This document shows positions 18,349-28,042 of a DNA stretch of 64,000 bases, piece by piece. The notes under the pieces are model-generated. The model was given only the letters and a program-made list of their open reading frames with translations. It was not told where the DNA came from and did no database searches. Source of the DNA: Rhynchopus sp. YZ270_cl-10 (taxonomy: Eukaryota; Euglenozoa; Diplonemea; Diplonemida; Diplonemidae). A program made the position numbers and the translations under genes. Where the stretch lies: NCBI GenBank assembly GCA_964035575.1, contig OZ037925.1, positions 496,001 through 560,000 on the forward strand, in the 5' to 3' direction. The first letter of the stretch is position 1; every line of letters begins with the position of its first letter.

Positions 18349-20043
18349 TCAAGGAGAACGTCCGTCGGTGTTCTCTGTGTCCATGTCTGCCCCTGCAGCA
18401 ATCAGCAACTGCGCAATGTCTGTGTGACTTTGCTCCACCGCATAGTGCAACGCAGTGCTGTTGTCAGAGTCTCGGTGATTCACATCCACCTCTGGCAAGC
18501 CCACAAGATAGCGCACAGTCTCGGTGTGTCCAAAAAATGCCGCAAGGCTAAGACACGTGTCACCTTCGTTGTCTGTGTCACGCACTCCTGCACCTGCTTC
18601 AACCAACATCTTCACAATGTAGAGCACTTGGACAGCACAGTGCAGAGGAGAACGGCCAGAGTCGTTCTTTATGTCGATGTCTGCCCCTGCATCAATCAGC
18701 ACCCTTACCATGTCTGGGCATGCCTTCTGCCCTGCGCGGTGCAACGCAGTGTAGTTGTTAGCGTCTCCGCTATTTATTTCAACCTCTGGCAAGCCCACAA
18801 GATAGCGCACAGTCTCGGTGTGTCCAAAATACGCCGCAACGGTAAGACACGTGTTACCTTTGTTGTCTGTGACATTCACTCCTGCACCTGCTCTGACCAA
18901 CATCTTCACATTGTCGAGTGCTCCTGTTTCACAAGCACAGTGCAGAGGGCAGCGCCCGTCACTGTTCTTTATGTCGACATCTGCCCCTGCATCAATCAGC
19001 ACCCGCACCACGTCTGTGCATGCCTTCTGCCCTGCGCGGTGCAACGCAGTGTAGTTGCTAGCGTTTCCGTTATTTATTTCGACCTCTGGCAAGCCCACAA
19101 GATAGCGTACAGTCTCGGTGTGTCCAAAATACGCCGCAAGGCTAAGACACGTGTCACCATTGCTGTCTGTGACAAACACTCCTGCACCTGCTCTGACCAC
19201 TCCTGCTTCAACCAACATCTTCACAATATCGAGTGCTCCTGAAACACAAGCACAGTGCAGAGGTGAACGTCCCTTCTCATCTTTTTCCTCGATGTCTGCC
19301 CCTGCATCAATCAGCACCTGCACAACGTCTGCGTCTCCCTCTCCCGACGCATAGTGCAACGCAGTGTAGTTGTTACCGTCTCGGTGATTCACATCCACCT
19401 CTGGCAATCCCACAAGATAGCGCACGGTCTCGGTGTGTCCGAAAATTGCCGCAAAGGTAAGACACGCGGCTCCTTCGTTGTCTGTGACATTCACTCCTGC
19501 ACCTGCTTCGACTAACATCTTCACATTGTCGAGCGCTCCTGAATCACTTGCCCTGTGTAGAGGCGAACGTCCCTTCTCATCCTTTGTCTCGATGTCTGCC
19601 CCTGCATCAATGAAGACGCGACACACTGCAGGGTCTGACCACATCGCCGGACAGGGAATGTCTGCCTCACCTACGTGGTGCTTGGACACTTGTGGGACAA
19701 ACTCTTCATTCTTGCAGACAGACTTCCAATGCTGCAAGAGGACCTCCGTGCACGCAACGTGGTTTGCATGGACACACTCACTCAGCAAGATCCCAAAGCC
19801 CACCTGCGTTGTCTCAACATACGGAAGAAGCAGTGCGAGGCATTCATCGTGGTTCCCTCTGCATGTCTCGTGCACAGCATCGAAGACAACTGTTTTGCTA
19901 TCTTGGGGAAGCTTCTCAAGGACCGCCCGCACGGAAGTCGTGTCGCCCTTCTTGGCAGCCTCCACCAAGACCTCGTTTGCTGAAAGCTGTCTTCTCTTTG
20001 GTGCATTCTCATCCTGTGTGCTGTCTGCGTGTCGCTTCGGCAT
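18349..20043 (-). CDS. Ankyrin-repeat protein, array gene 4 (564 aa)
   Basis: Start at 20043 (MPKRHADSTQDENAPKRRQ). Shared N-terminal domain followed by four three-ankyrin modules, ending TENTDGRSP. In the second module the usual VKMLVEAGAG line reads VKMLVEAGVVRAGAG. At DNA level (about 19185-19215) the VEAG-type and VRAG-type versions of that repeat are stacked, leaving an in-frame 15-bp extra. This is the scar expected if two modules recombined out of register. Modules 2 and 3 are close copies of each other (EINNGNASNYTALHRAG and EINSGDANNYTALHRAG), pointing to an internal duplication. Confidence 0.85.
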   Translation of the reverse strand: MPKRHADSTQDENAPKRRQLSANEVLVEAAKKGDTTSVRAVLEKLPQDSKTVVFDAVHETCRGNHDECLALLLPYVETTQVGFGILLSECVHANHVACTEVLLQHWKSVCKNEEFVPQVSKHHVGEADIPCPAMWSDPAVCRVFIDAGADIETKDEKGRSPLHRASDSGALDNVKMLVEAGAGVNVTDNEGAACLTFAAIFGHTETVRYLVGLPEVDVNHRDGNNYTALHYASGEGDADVVQVLIDAGADIEEKDEKGRSPLHCACVSGALDIVKMLVEAGVVRAGAGVFVTDSNGDTCLSLAAYFGHTETVRYLVGLPEVEINNGNASNYTALHRAGQKACTDVVRVLIDAGADVDIKNSDGRCPLHCACETGALDNVKMLVRAGAGVNVTDNKGNTCLTVAAYFGHTETVRYLVGLPEVEINSGDANNYTALHRAGQKACPDMVRVLIDAGADIDIKNDSGRSPLHCAVQVLYIVKMLVEAGAGVRDTDNEGDTCLSLAAFFGHTETVRYLVGLPEVDVNHRDSDNSTALHYAVEQSHTDIAQLLIAAGADMDTENTDGRSP

Positions 20044-20330
20044 TGTGTGTTTGTGTATTGTTGCTGTGTCCTTTTGTGTTGGCTTCTTTTTATGAAAAGG
20101 TTGTGAGGAGAGAAGACTCAGAACACACATGCAACACACACTATGAGGGAACGGAATACGTGGGCACATCACACACAACCACAGCCACCTCCACGAGTCC
20201 CTGGGCAACGCTCAAAGAGGATCACGGAAGACGTCCATCCTCGATAACGGCTCTGGTGAATAACAGCTGTCACTCTCGTGCACACACATCGTTTACCACT
20301 ATCGGTATCGTGCGGGAACACTTTACGGGT
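20044..20330 (-). repeat. Leader cassette beta, copy 2
   Basis: Upstream of gene 4; near-identical to 17365-17660. Probably 5' UTR and promoter. Confidence 0.8.
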
Positions 20331-20931
20331 TTGTGAATCAGATAGAAAACCTCAGCAAGCATAGAAGAAAGCAAAATATAAAGCAAAAATAAAAAGGTGA
20401 AAAACATACTGAACCTTGGATAAGAAAATAAAGACGATCACCACAATTTCTGCTGACAACTTTCCAGAAGAACGGAAATAAAGTGTTGAAATGAGAAACA
20501 ATTCTCATTTCTATTTATTCAGCCTTGCGCCACCCTCCCCCACCCCCATACAACCCCCTCATTCGCTGCCCCCCCCCCCCCCCCCCCGAACGCTGTGCTA
20601 GGCAGTGAAGACCGCCCTAGCGTGCACTGCGTGCGTTTGCAATGGCAACGTCTACGAGTGGAAAAGTGGTGCGGGGGAGGCGAAAAACTGAATCCCGAAT
20701 CCCACTTTTTATTACCGTCTTTTGAAAAAATATGGACCAGAAAAATTGGTCCATAAATATATATCCCAAAAGGTCCATGATTTTTTTGCCCACAAAATAT
20801 TGGGGGCTTTTTGCATTACTCTTCAGATTTTCCCATTGGAAGTGCGTTTGTGCTTTACGTTGGTGGGTGACGAAATCAGGCAGAGGAGGAAAGCGTTTTG
20901 TTTTGTTTTCGTTATTTTCTCCTCTCTTGTC
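20331..20931. other. Spacer between array units 4 and 5
   Basis: Duplicated spacer blocks also present between genes 3 and 4, a C17 tract (20571-20587), a short copy of the unidentified gene end (about 20602-20650), and an insertion of about 130 bp (20670-20810) absent from the sister spacer. No intact gene. Confidence 0.6.
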
Positions 20932-20986
20932 GAAGTCGCGAGGTAGGAGAGTTTGCTGCCTGAAGCTCCAAGAACAATGCTTCAGC
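20932..20986 (-). repeat. Type II tail, copy 2
   Basis: Same block as 18292-18348, immediately after the stop of gene 5. Confidence 0.8.
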
Positions 20987-22516
20987 TCAAGGAGAACGTC
21001 CGTCGGTGTTCTCTGTGTCCATGTCTGCCCCTGCATTAATCAGCAACTGCGCAACGCCACGTTGTTCTTCGTCCACCACACAGTCCATAGGAGAATACCC
21101 GTCACAGTTCCTCATCTCGATGTCTGCCCCTGCATCAATCAGCACCTGCGCAACGTCCGCGTAATTTTCCTCCACCGCACAGTGCAATGCAGTGTTGTTC
21201 CAAGGGTTTTGGCAATTCACATCCACCTCTGGCAAACCCACAAGATAGCGCACAATCTCGGTGTGTCCATACTGAGTTGCAAGATGAAGACACATCCTTC
21301 CTTCGTTGTCTGTATCACACACTCTCGCACCTGCTTCAACCAACATCTTCACAACGTCAAGTGCTCCTGAAATGCAAGCGAGATGTACAGGAAAATCTCC
21401 GTCCCTGTTCTTTATGTCGACGTCTGCCCCTGCATCAATCAGCAACTGCGCAACTTCTGTGCGATTTCTCTGCGCTGCGCAGTGCAACGCAATCATGTCC
21501 GCACACCCGTAAGCCCACCTACCCGTGTGGGTGTCGTAGAGGTTAGCGTCTCGGTGATTCACATCCACCTCTGGCAAGCCCACAAGATAGCGCACAGTCT
21601 CGGTGTGTCCAGAATATGACGCAAGGGCAAGACACCTGCTACCATCGTAGTCTGTTGCATTCACTTTTGCCCCTGCTCTGACCAACATCTTCACATTGTC
21701 GAGTGCTCCTGATTTGCAAGCATTGTGCAGAGGCCGGCGCCCGTACGTGTTCTTTATGTCGATGTCTGCCCCTGCATCAATCAGCACCTGCGCCACGTCT
21801 GCTGTGAGACTATTCTCCACTGCCCAGAACAACACAGTTTCGTTGAGCTGGTTTCCGAGATTCACATCCACCTGTGGCAAGCCCGCAAGATAGCGCACAG
21901 TGTCGATGTGTCCAATACTACCGGCAAGGGTAAGACACGTGGGTCCTTCGTATTCTCTGACACATACTTCTGCACCTGCTTCAACCAACATCTTCACAAC
22001 ATCAAGTACTCCTGATTCGCAAGCACATTGCAGAGGTGACAGCCCATCCTCATCCTTCGTCTCAATAGGTGCCCCTGCATCAATGAGGATGCGACACACT
22101 GCAGGGTCTGACCACATCGCCGGACAGGGAATATCTGCCTCACCTGCGCGGTGCTTGGACTCTTGCGGGACAAACTCCTCGTTGCTGCAGACGGACTTCC
22201 AATGCTGCAAGAGGACCTCCGTGCACGCAACGTGGTCTGCGTGGACACACTCACTCAGCAAGATCCCAAAGCCCACCTGCGTTGTCTCAACATGCGGAAG
22301 AAGCAGTGCGAGGCATTCATCGTGGTTCCCTCTGCATGTCTCGTGCACAGCATCAAAGACAACTGTTTCGCTATCTTGGGGAAGCTTCTCAAGGGCCGCC
22401 CGCACGGCAGTCGTGTCGCCGTTCCTGGCAGCCTCCACCAAGACCTCGTCTGCTGAAAGCTGCCTTCTGTTTGGTGGGTTCTCATCCTGTGTGCTGTCTG
22501 CGTGTCGCTTCGGCAT
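20987..22516 (-). CDS. Ankyrin-repeat protein, array gene 5 (509 aa)
   Basis: Start at 22516. Shared N-terminal domain, three three-ankyrin modules and two extra terminal repeats (DIEMRNCDGYSPMDCVVDEE, then the common end). One repeat has a 10-residue insertion (YDTHTGRWAYGCAD) between VDVNHRDANL and MIALHC, unique in the array. One VRYLVGLP line is VRYLAGLP. The modules are the most divergent of the array (DFPVHLACISG, RMCLHLATQYG), while the N-terminal domain is not. Leader alpha but type II tail, so this gene combines the leader of genes 1-2 with the tail of genes 4-11. Confidence 0.84.
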   Translation of the reverse strand: MPKRHADSTQDENPPNRRQLSADEVLVEAARNGDTTAVRAALEKLPQDSETVVFDAVHETCRGNHDECLALLLPHVETTQVGFGILLSECVHADHVACTEVLLQHWKSVCSNEEFVPQESKHRAGEADIPCPAMWSDPAVCRILIDAGAPIETKDEDGLSPLQCACESGVLDVVKMLVEAGAEVCVREYEGPTCLTLAGSIGHIDTVRYLAGLPQVDVNLGNQLNETVLFWAVENSLTADVAQVLIDAGADIDIKNTYGRRPLHNACKSGALDNVKMLVRAGAKVNATDYDGSRCLALASYSGHTETVRYLVGLPEVDVNHRDANLYDTHTGRWAYGCADMIALHCAAQRNRTEVAQLLIDAGADVDIKNRDGDFPVHLACISGALDVVKMLVEAGARVCDTDNEGRMCLHLATQYGHTEIVRYLVGLPEVDVNCQNPWNNTALHCAVEENYADVAQVLIDAGADIEMRNCDGYSPMDCVVDEEQRGVAQLLINAGADMDTENTDGRSP

Positions 22517-22860
22517 TGTGTGTTTGTGTTTGTTGCTGTGTCCTTTTGTGTTGGCTTCTGTTCAGTGCAACTTTGTGAGTGTATCATTAGGATATACCAG
22601 CGAAACACCGCCTGAATAAAGTACCGTAAACATCAGATGTGTGGACAGTAAAACTTCACTCCCTTCAATCCAACAGATTCTCGAAAAAGGGGGGAGAGGC
22701 TCAAGGAATTTTAATACGCCAGAGATAAAGACCACACGTGAGGATGTGCCCCACTACTCTTCTTCACCTCGCAACAATATCAAACAGTACAGTCACTTCT
22801 ATCAAACAACTCTAAAAGGAAAAGCGGGTGCGAGAACATCTGCTTCGACACCACACAACA
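22517..22860 (-). repeat. Leader cassette alpha, copy 4
   Basis: Upstream of gene 5; matches the other alpha copies apart from a small insertion (CCCTTCAA) near 22662. Confidence 0.85.
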
Positions 22861-23020
22861 CAAAGCCTTTATCACATCACCCACCCACTTTAATGCGCTT
22901 TTTGTGTCACCAAACTGACACACCCGCGCACTGAACGTTCCGGTCTTAGGAACAACCCGCAACTATTTCTAAACACCCATACCCCCCCTTCCCCCCTCCC
23001 AATACCCATCACCCATCCAT
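22861..23020. other. Spacer between gene 5 and the coiled-coil gene
   Basis: Short spacer with C-rich runs; no gene seen. Confidence 0.5.
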
Positions 23021-24342
23021 CTAGTCCACGACACGCAGTTGTGGGGTGGGGGTGGCGAGGTAGGAGAGCTTTGCCGCCTGGAGCTCAGCTTTGGCCTCGC
23101 CGTAGTGGGTTTCTTGCGCAGCGGCTGCTTTGGCAGTCTGGACGAGGTCCTCGGAGAGAGAGGTGAGGCGTTGCTTGATGCGCTCGACGGCAGGGTTTGC
23201 TGTGGGGCGTACTAGCGCGAAGGTGCCGTTTTCATCTTCGCACGCAAGCGCCGTCGCAGACTGTACCTGCTTCGACAGCGCCTCAATTCGCGAATTGCGC
23301 TGGTTGATTTCTATCTCGTGTAGCGCCTTCGTGTCGGAGACCTCCTGCAAAAAGTGCCCAAGTGCTATCTCCACAGGCCCCGCCCTCCCCTCTCTCGCCA
23401 TCGCCTCACTCACAGCATTCGGCACCTTCAGCCCAGGGGTGTCAACAATCCAAGTAGGGATCGGTATTTGGGTAGGGTTCGATCTGTGATGAAATATGAG
23501 TGTTTATTTTATTTTACAATCGCCGTAGAAGCCATTAGGGGCTAATAGGGTTTGTACTCAATGTTGGCCGAAGCCTTTTGTACTCCTGAAGGTATAGACG
23601 TCATCCGCCCTGAACCCTTTGAGAGCAGCTTTCATGAATAGGATATTCTAATTGAGTACTCGAACCAAGATTCTGTCTTTTCAATCCGCTTTGTTTTCCC
23701 GCGCTGCCTCCAATACAATCTTTTTAGAAATGACACCAACTTTTATCAAAAAAAATCATACCGGTGGCTGTGCATATACGCTTGAATAGATGCCATAACC
23801 TCTTTCGCTTCATCACGCGTAGACGGCTCTCTATACCGTTGCGGGGAGAACTTATTCCGTGGCGGGGAGGTCCCAGATGCTGATGAGAGATGTGATGCTG
23901 CCGACGCTGCGGGGTCCGCATCGGGGAGACGGTCGAGCGGCACCGCCGACCGCGCAACCGGGTGATGCGGTGGGTCCGTTCCAACAGAGTTTGTCTGTTT
24001 GATCGAAAGCCGGTCTCTCAGGTCTCCCAGCTCCCTCACGAGATAGTCCATATTTCCTGTCAAGCCTCGTACATCATAGCAGGCAACCCAATGGTCATGA
24101 TGCAGACGGCTCTGCACCAACTCCAGCTCCAATCGAGCGTTCCGTTCTTCTGCCACAAAACGCCCCTGAGCCTCCTCTACTAGCCTCCCCCTGCACAGTG
24201 CAAGCTCGGCGTGAAGAACCATAGCCTTCTCTGCTGTCGGCAATGACGTCATAAAAGAGGACGTCGGGTCTTCCGTCGACTCCAACGTGGGTGAATTGAA
24301 ATAATGCATTGGTGTATCAGGCGAAAGGAGTGGGGAGCTCAT
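23021..24342 (-). CDS. Two-exon coiled-coil protein (347 aa), source of the ankyrin gene tails
   Basis: Exon 1 is 24342-23762 and exon 2 is 23483-23021. The donor is G|GTATGA, the acceptor CACAG, and the joined frame is continuous (CG+A gives Arg 194). Residues 40-110 and about 220-330 are rich in Leu/Glu/Ala/Lys heptad-like runs (ELALCRGRLVEEAQGRFVAE; ALHEIEINQRNSRIEALSK), i.e. coiled coils, separated by a Pro/Ser linker. Residues 206-212 read IVDTPGL, like a GTPase G3 motif, but no P-loop precedes it, so I do not call it a GTPase. Family not recognised. It is the only non-ankyrin gene inside the array. Its intron start resembles the type I tail of ankyrin genes 1-3, and its last exon resembles the type II tail of genes 4-11, so it was probably the original neighbour when the array began to duplicate. 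Confidence 0.75.
23519..23637 (+). repeat. Short repeat family SR5, copy 1 (in an intron)
   Basis: Shares GAAGCCATTAGGGG, GGCCGAAGCCTT, GGTATAGACGTCAT and CCTGAACCCTTTGA with 36123-36260, and shorter parts with 38468-38543 and 47173-47250. Lies in the intron of the coiled-coil gene, antisense to it. Confidence 0.8.
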
Positions 24343-25229
24343 AGCAAGGTGTGTATAGGGTCAAGAAAGAGGTCACCCAAGGCCCTGTTTTTTGTTGAAA
24401 TGTAAAAGGGGGAGAAATACTCTGAACTTCGCAAAGGGTGCGAGGGGGAAGAGAAAAGGGGAGAGAGGTCTGTTTACAATAGAGGCAGTGTGCCTGTTTA
24501 CTTTTTTTTGATCCGATTGGAGGAAAAAATCGGTTAAGATGGCCTGAAGCCTCTTAGTTTTGATTAGAACCGTGTTATCGTACAGCATCAGCTGTTCTGC
24601 AAAGAAAGGCACGTGAAAGGTGTCGTCCGAGGCAATGCTTGGAGACCCCTGTTGGAGACCCCTCCCTGGGACGTGTAGGTTGGGGCGGAAGAGTAACGTT
24701 ACCTAGATTATTTGACCGTTTGTGATCGTCATCTCTCTGTTGTTTGTCACACAGGGTAGGCGATACACTGCGGTGTGCCAGCACCCAGAGAAAACGCTGG
24801 TCGTGACTCTATAGGTACATAAAACCTTGATGGGCTCCAAGAGAGCTGTTCTCATACGTTTCGTTGTTTTCATTTTATTTTGATAAATTGTTTGAGTAGT
24901 GTAGTTGCCTCGGGTTGTGTTGCCACAGGTGTGCAATCTCCACTGTATTTTATTATGCCATTTTTTTATGTTTTCTGAAAGCCTTGTTTTGATACACCAA
25001 TATTTCTAAAAAAACTCCCCCAAAACACAATTATCTGCCTCGCGCAGAAAGAAATGAAAAAAAAAATCCCCCAAAAATGCTCTGATAAAAACCTACGATA
25101 TAGAATTGACGGGGGACGCTGACTGTGAGTAATACTGTAGGTCGCTTCTGCGCGTTAATGAACAGCGTGCACCACGGCTTGTTGGCCTTGCATCGCACAA
25201 CGCACAGCCAGCAACCTACACAGCGTTTA
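24343..25229. other. Gene-free stretch upstream of the coiled-coil gene
   Basis: No coding frame with family resemblance. Contains a duplicated GGAGACCCCT (24639-24664) and a diverged SR1 motif. Confidence 0.5.
24881..24948 (+). repeat. Short repeat family SR1, diverged copy
   Basis: AGTAGTGTAGTTGCCTCGGG... and CTCCACTGTA match the SR1 pattern (AGTGTAGACACCCGAGG...CTCCACTATA) with an insertion in the loop. Confidence 0.5.
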
Positions 25230-27662
25230 TCACTGCCACCGATGGCAAACCCACATGGCAACTCCCAACGACAGCAAGAGACACATGTTTCTGTTGCCGC
25301 CTGTGCTGCGCACTCCCGCACCAGACCGAACCAGTATATCCACAACCTCTGCTGCCTTTGACTGCAGCGCCACCTGCAGAGGCGAAAGCCCGTCCTCGTT
25401 CGTTGTGTCCATATCTGCCCCTGCATCAATGAGTACCTGCACCACGTCTGCGTGTTGTTCTTTGACTGCACAGTGCAACGCAGTGATGCGCCCCTCAGCT
25501 GCGTGATTGACGTCGACCTCTGGCAAGCCCACAAGATAGCGTACAGTCTCGGTGTGTCCAAAATACGCAGCAAGATGAAGACACGCGGCTCCTTCGTTGT
25601 CTGTGACATTCACTCCCGCACCTGCTTCGACTAACATCTTCACATTGTCGAGCGCTCCTGAATGGCTAGCGGAGTGCAGAGGCGAAGTTCCGTCGTTGTT
25701 CTTGATGTTGATGTCTGCCCCTGCAGCAATAAGCACCTGCACCACGTCAGCATGTTTTCGATCCACCGCAAAGCGCAACGCAGTCATACCCACCTTAGCT
25801 GCATAACTGACTTCGATATCTGGCAAGCCCACAAGATAGCGCACTGTCTCAGTGTGCCCACAGGCCGACGCTAGAATCAGACACGCATTTCCATTGTTGT
25901 CTGTGACACGCACTCCTGCACCTGCTTCAACCAACAACGTCACAACGTCGAGCGCACCTGCAAGGCTAGCCGCATGCAGAGGCGAAAGCCCGTCCTTGTC
26001 CTTCAACTCCATGTCTGCCCCTGCATCAAGCAGCACCCGCGCCACATTGACATGTTTTCCCTTCACAGCACACTGCAACGCTGTCTCGCCTCTCTTAGCG
26101 GCGTGATTGACGTTGACCTCTGGCAAGCCCACAAGATAGCGTACAGTCTCGGTGTGTCCAAAATACGCCGCAAGGGTGAGACACGTGACTCCTTCGTCGT
26201 CTGTGACACACACTCCTGCACCTGCTTCAACCAACATTTTCATAACGTCGAGTGCTCCTGAAGCACAAGCGGCGCGCAGAGGCGAAGTTCCGTCCTTGTT
26301 CTTTGTGTCGATGTCTGCCCCTGCATCAATCAACACCTGCACCACGTCGGCATGTTTTTCGTGCACCGCACAGTGCAACGCAGTCAGACCTACCTCAGCT
26401 GCGTAATTCACATCCACCTCTGGCAAGCCCACAAGATAGCGCACAGTCTCAATGTGTCCAAAATACGACGCAAGGGTAAGACACGTGGCTCCTTCAATGT
26501 TTGGAACACTCACTCCCGCACCTGCTTCAACCAACATCTTTACAATGTCGAGCGCTCCTGAAATACAAGCAGAGTGCAGAGGCGAAGCACCTTCGGTGTC
26601 TTTTGTCCCAACGTCTGCCCCAGCATCAATGAGCACCTGCACCACATTGGCATGTTTTTCGTGTACTGCACAGTGCAAGGCGGTATCTCCCGCATTAGCC
26701 GTGTGATTAAATTCGACCTCTGGCAAACCCACAAGATAGCGCACGGCGTCGGTGTGTCCAAAATACGCAGCAAGATGAAGGCACGTGGCTCCTTCATTGT
26801 CTGCAATACGCACTCCTGCACCTGCTTCGACTAACATCTTCACAATGTCGAGTGCTCCCAACTGGATGGCAGAGTGCAGAGGCGAACGTCCGTTCTCGTT
26901 CTTGGTATCGATGTCCGCCCCAGCATCAATCAACACCTGCACAACATTGGCATGTTTTCTATCCACTGCACACCGCAACGCAGTCATGCCAACCTTGCAT
27001 GCATGTTTGGTGTCGACCTCTGGCAAGCCCACAAGATAGCGCACAATGTCGGTGTGTCCAAAATACGCTGCAAGGGCAAGACAGGTTTGTCCTTGGTTGT
27101 CTGTGACACGCACTCCTGCACCTGCTTCAACCAACATCTTCACAATATCGAGTGCTCCTGAAACGCTAGCAACGTGCAGAGGCGGAAGTCCATTCTCGTC
27201 CTTCGCCTCAATAGGTGCCCCTGCATCAATGAGGACGCGACACACTGCAGGGTCTGACCACATCGCCGGACAGACACCCGCTGACTGACCTGCGCTGTGC
27301 TTGGACACGTGCGGGACAAACTCCTCATTCTTGCAGACGGACTTCCAATGCTGCAAGAGGACCTCCGTGCACGCAACGTGGTTTGCGTGGACACACTCAC
27401 TCAGCAAGATCCCAAAGCCCACCTGCGTTGTCTCAACATGCGGAAGAAGCAGTGCGAGGCATTCATCGTGGTTCCCTCTGCATGTCTCGTGCACAGCATC
27501 GAAGACAACTGTTTTGCTATCTGCGGGAAGCTTCTCAAGGACCGCCCGCACGGAAGTCGTGTCGCCCTTCTTGGCAGCCTCCACCAAGACCTCGTCTGCT
27601 GAAAGCTGTCCTGTCTTTGGTGGGTTCTCATCCTGTGTGCTGTCTGCGTGTCGCTTCGGCAT
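25230..27662 (-). CDS. Ankyrin-repeat protein, array gene 6 (810 aa, longest)
   Basis: Start at 27662. Shared N-terminal domain, then six three-ankyrin modules, the most in the array, each about 99-100 residues with VRYLVGLPE as a landmark. The third-repeat variants in this gene (CAVHEKHADVVQVL, RCAVDRKHANVVQVL) are largely private to it, so most of its modules arose by internal tandem duplication. The C-terminus is unlike all others: after DMDTTNEDGLSPLQ it continues with EVVDILVRSGAGVRSTGG and a hydrophobic end rather than DMDTENTDGRSP, and no type II tail follows. Confidence 0.86.
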   Translation of the reverse strand: MPKRHADSTQDENPPKTGQLSADEVLVEAAKKGDTTSVRAVLEKLPADSKTVVFDAVHETCRGNHDECLALLLPHVETTQVGFGILLSECVHANHVACTEVLLQHWKSVCKNEEFVPHVSKHSAGQSAGVCPAMWSDPAVCRVLIDAGAPIEAKDENGLPPLHVASVSGALDIVKMLVEAGAGVRVTDNQGQTCLALAAYFGHTDIVRYLVGLPEVDTKHACKVGMTALRCAVDRKHANVVQVLIDAGADIDTKNENGRSPLHSAIQLGALDIVKMLVEAGAGVRIADNEGATCLHLAAYFGHTDAVRYLVGLPEVEFNHTANAGDTALHCAVHEKHANVVQVLIDAGADVGTKDTEGASPLHSACISGALDIVKMLVEAGAGVSVPNIEGATCLTLASYFGHIETVRYLVGLPEVDVNYAAEVGLTALHCAVHEKHADVVQVLIDAGADIDTKNKDGTSPLRAACASGALDVMKMLVEAGAGVCVTDDEGVTCLTLAAYFGHTETVRYLVGLPEVNVNHAAKRGETALQCAVKGKHVNVARVLLDAGADMELKDKDGLSPLHAASLAGALDVVTLLVEAGAGVRVTDNNGNACLILASACGHTETVRYLVGLPDIEVSYAAKVGMTALRFAVDRKHADVVQVLIAAGADINIKNNDGTSPLHSASHSGALDNVKMLVEAGAGVNVTDNEGAACLHLAAYFGHTETVRYLVGLPEVDVNHAAEGRITALHCAVKEQHADVVQVLIDAGADMDTTNEDGLSPLQVALQSKAAEVVDILVRSGAGVRSTGGNRNMCLLLSLGVAMWVCHRWQ

Positions 27663-27984
27663 TGTGTGTTTGTGTTTTGTTGCTGTCTTTTGTGTTGGTT
27701 TTGAGTATTTCCAAGAGAGTGGATAGCAACACCAGGTTGCACGCAAGGCATTTTCTTATTCTGTCCACTCCTGCAATGTTCCCACAAACAACCACCCCAG
27801 CTCCCCCACCCTGATGAGAATCTGAGGGAGTGAAGACCACGTGAGCGTGCGTCTCCAAGAGAAGTGTCCTCTGCTCTGCCGCATGGCAGTGGCGGCTGCG
27901 GGAAATAGGAAACAACCTCTTCCCACTGGTCCGCTTCATGACCAAACATGAAACCTTGAATCCCACCTACGACACAGCTGGGGG
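27663..27984 (-). repeat. Leader cassette gamma, copy 1
   Basis: Upstream of gene 6; nearly identical to 29543-29864 upstream of gene 7, and its distal part recurs at 38690-38900. Includes TAGCAACACCAGGTTGCACG and a diverged copy of the KRQRAED gene end (about 27830-27905). Confidence 0.82.
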
Positions 27985-28042
27985 GTCGAAGTCGCGAGGT
28001 AGGAGAGTTTGCTGCCTGAAGCTCCGAGAACAATGCTTCAGC
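27985..28042 (-). repeat. Type II tail, copy 3
   Basis: Same tail block as the other type II copies, after the stop of gene 7. Confidence 0.8.

Noticed and set aside
23400-23483. GTPase domain in the coiled-coil gene (IVDTPGL)
   Set aside because: Only a G3-like heptapeptide; no P-loop, no N/TKxD motif, and coiled coil follows immediately.
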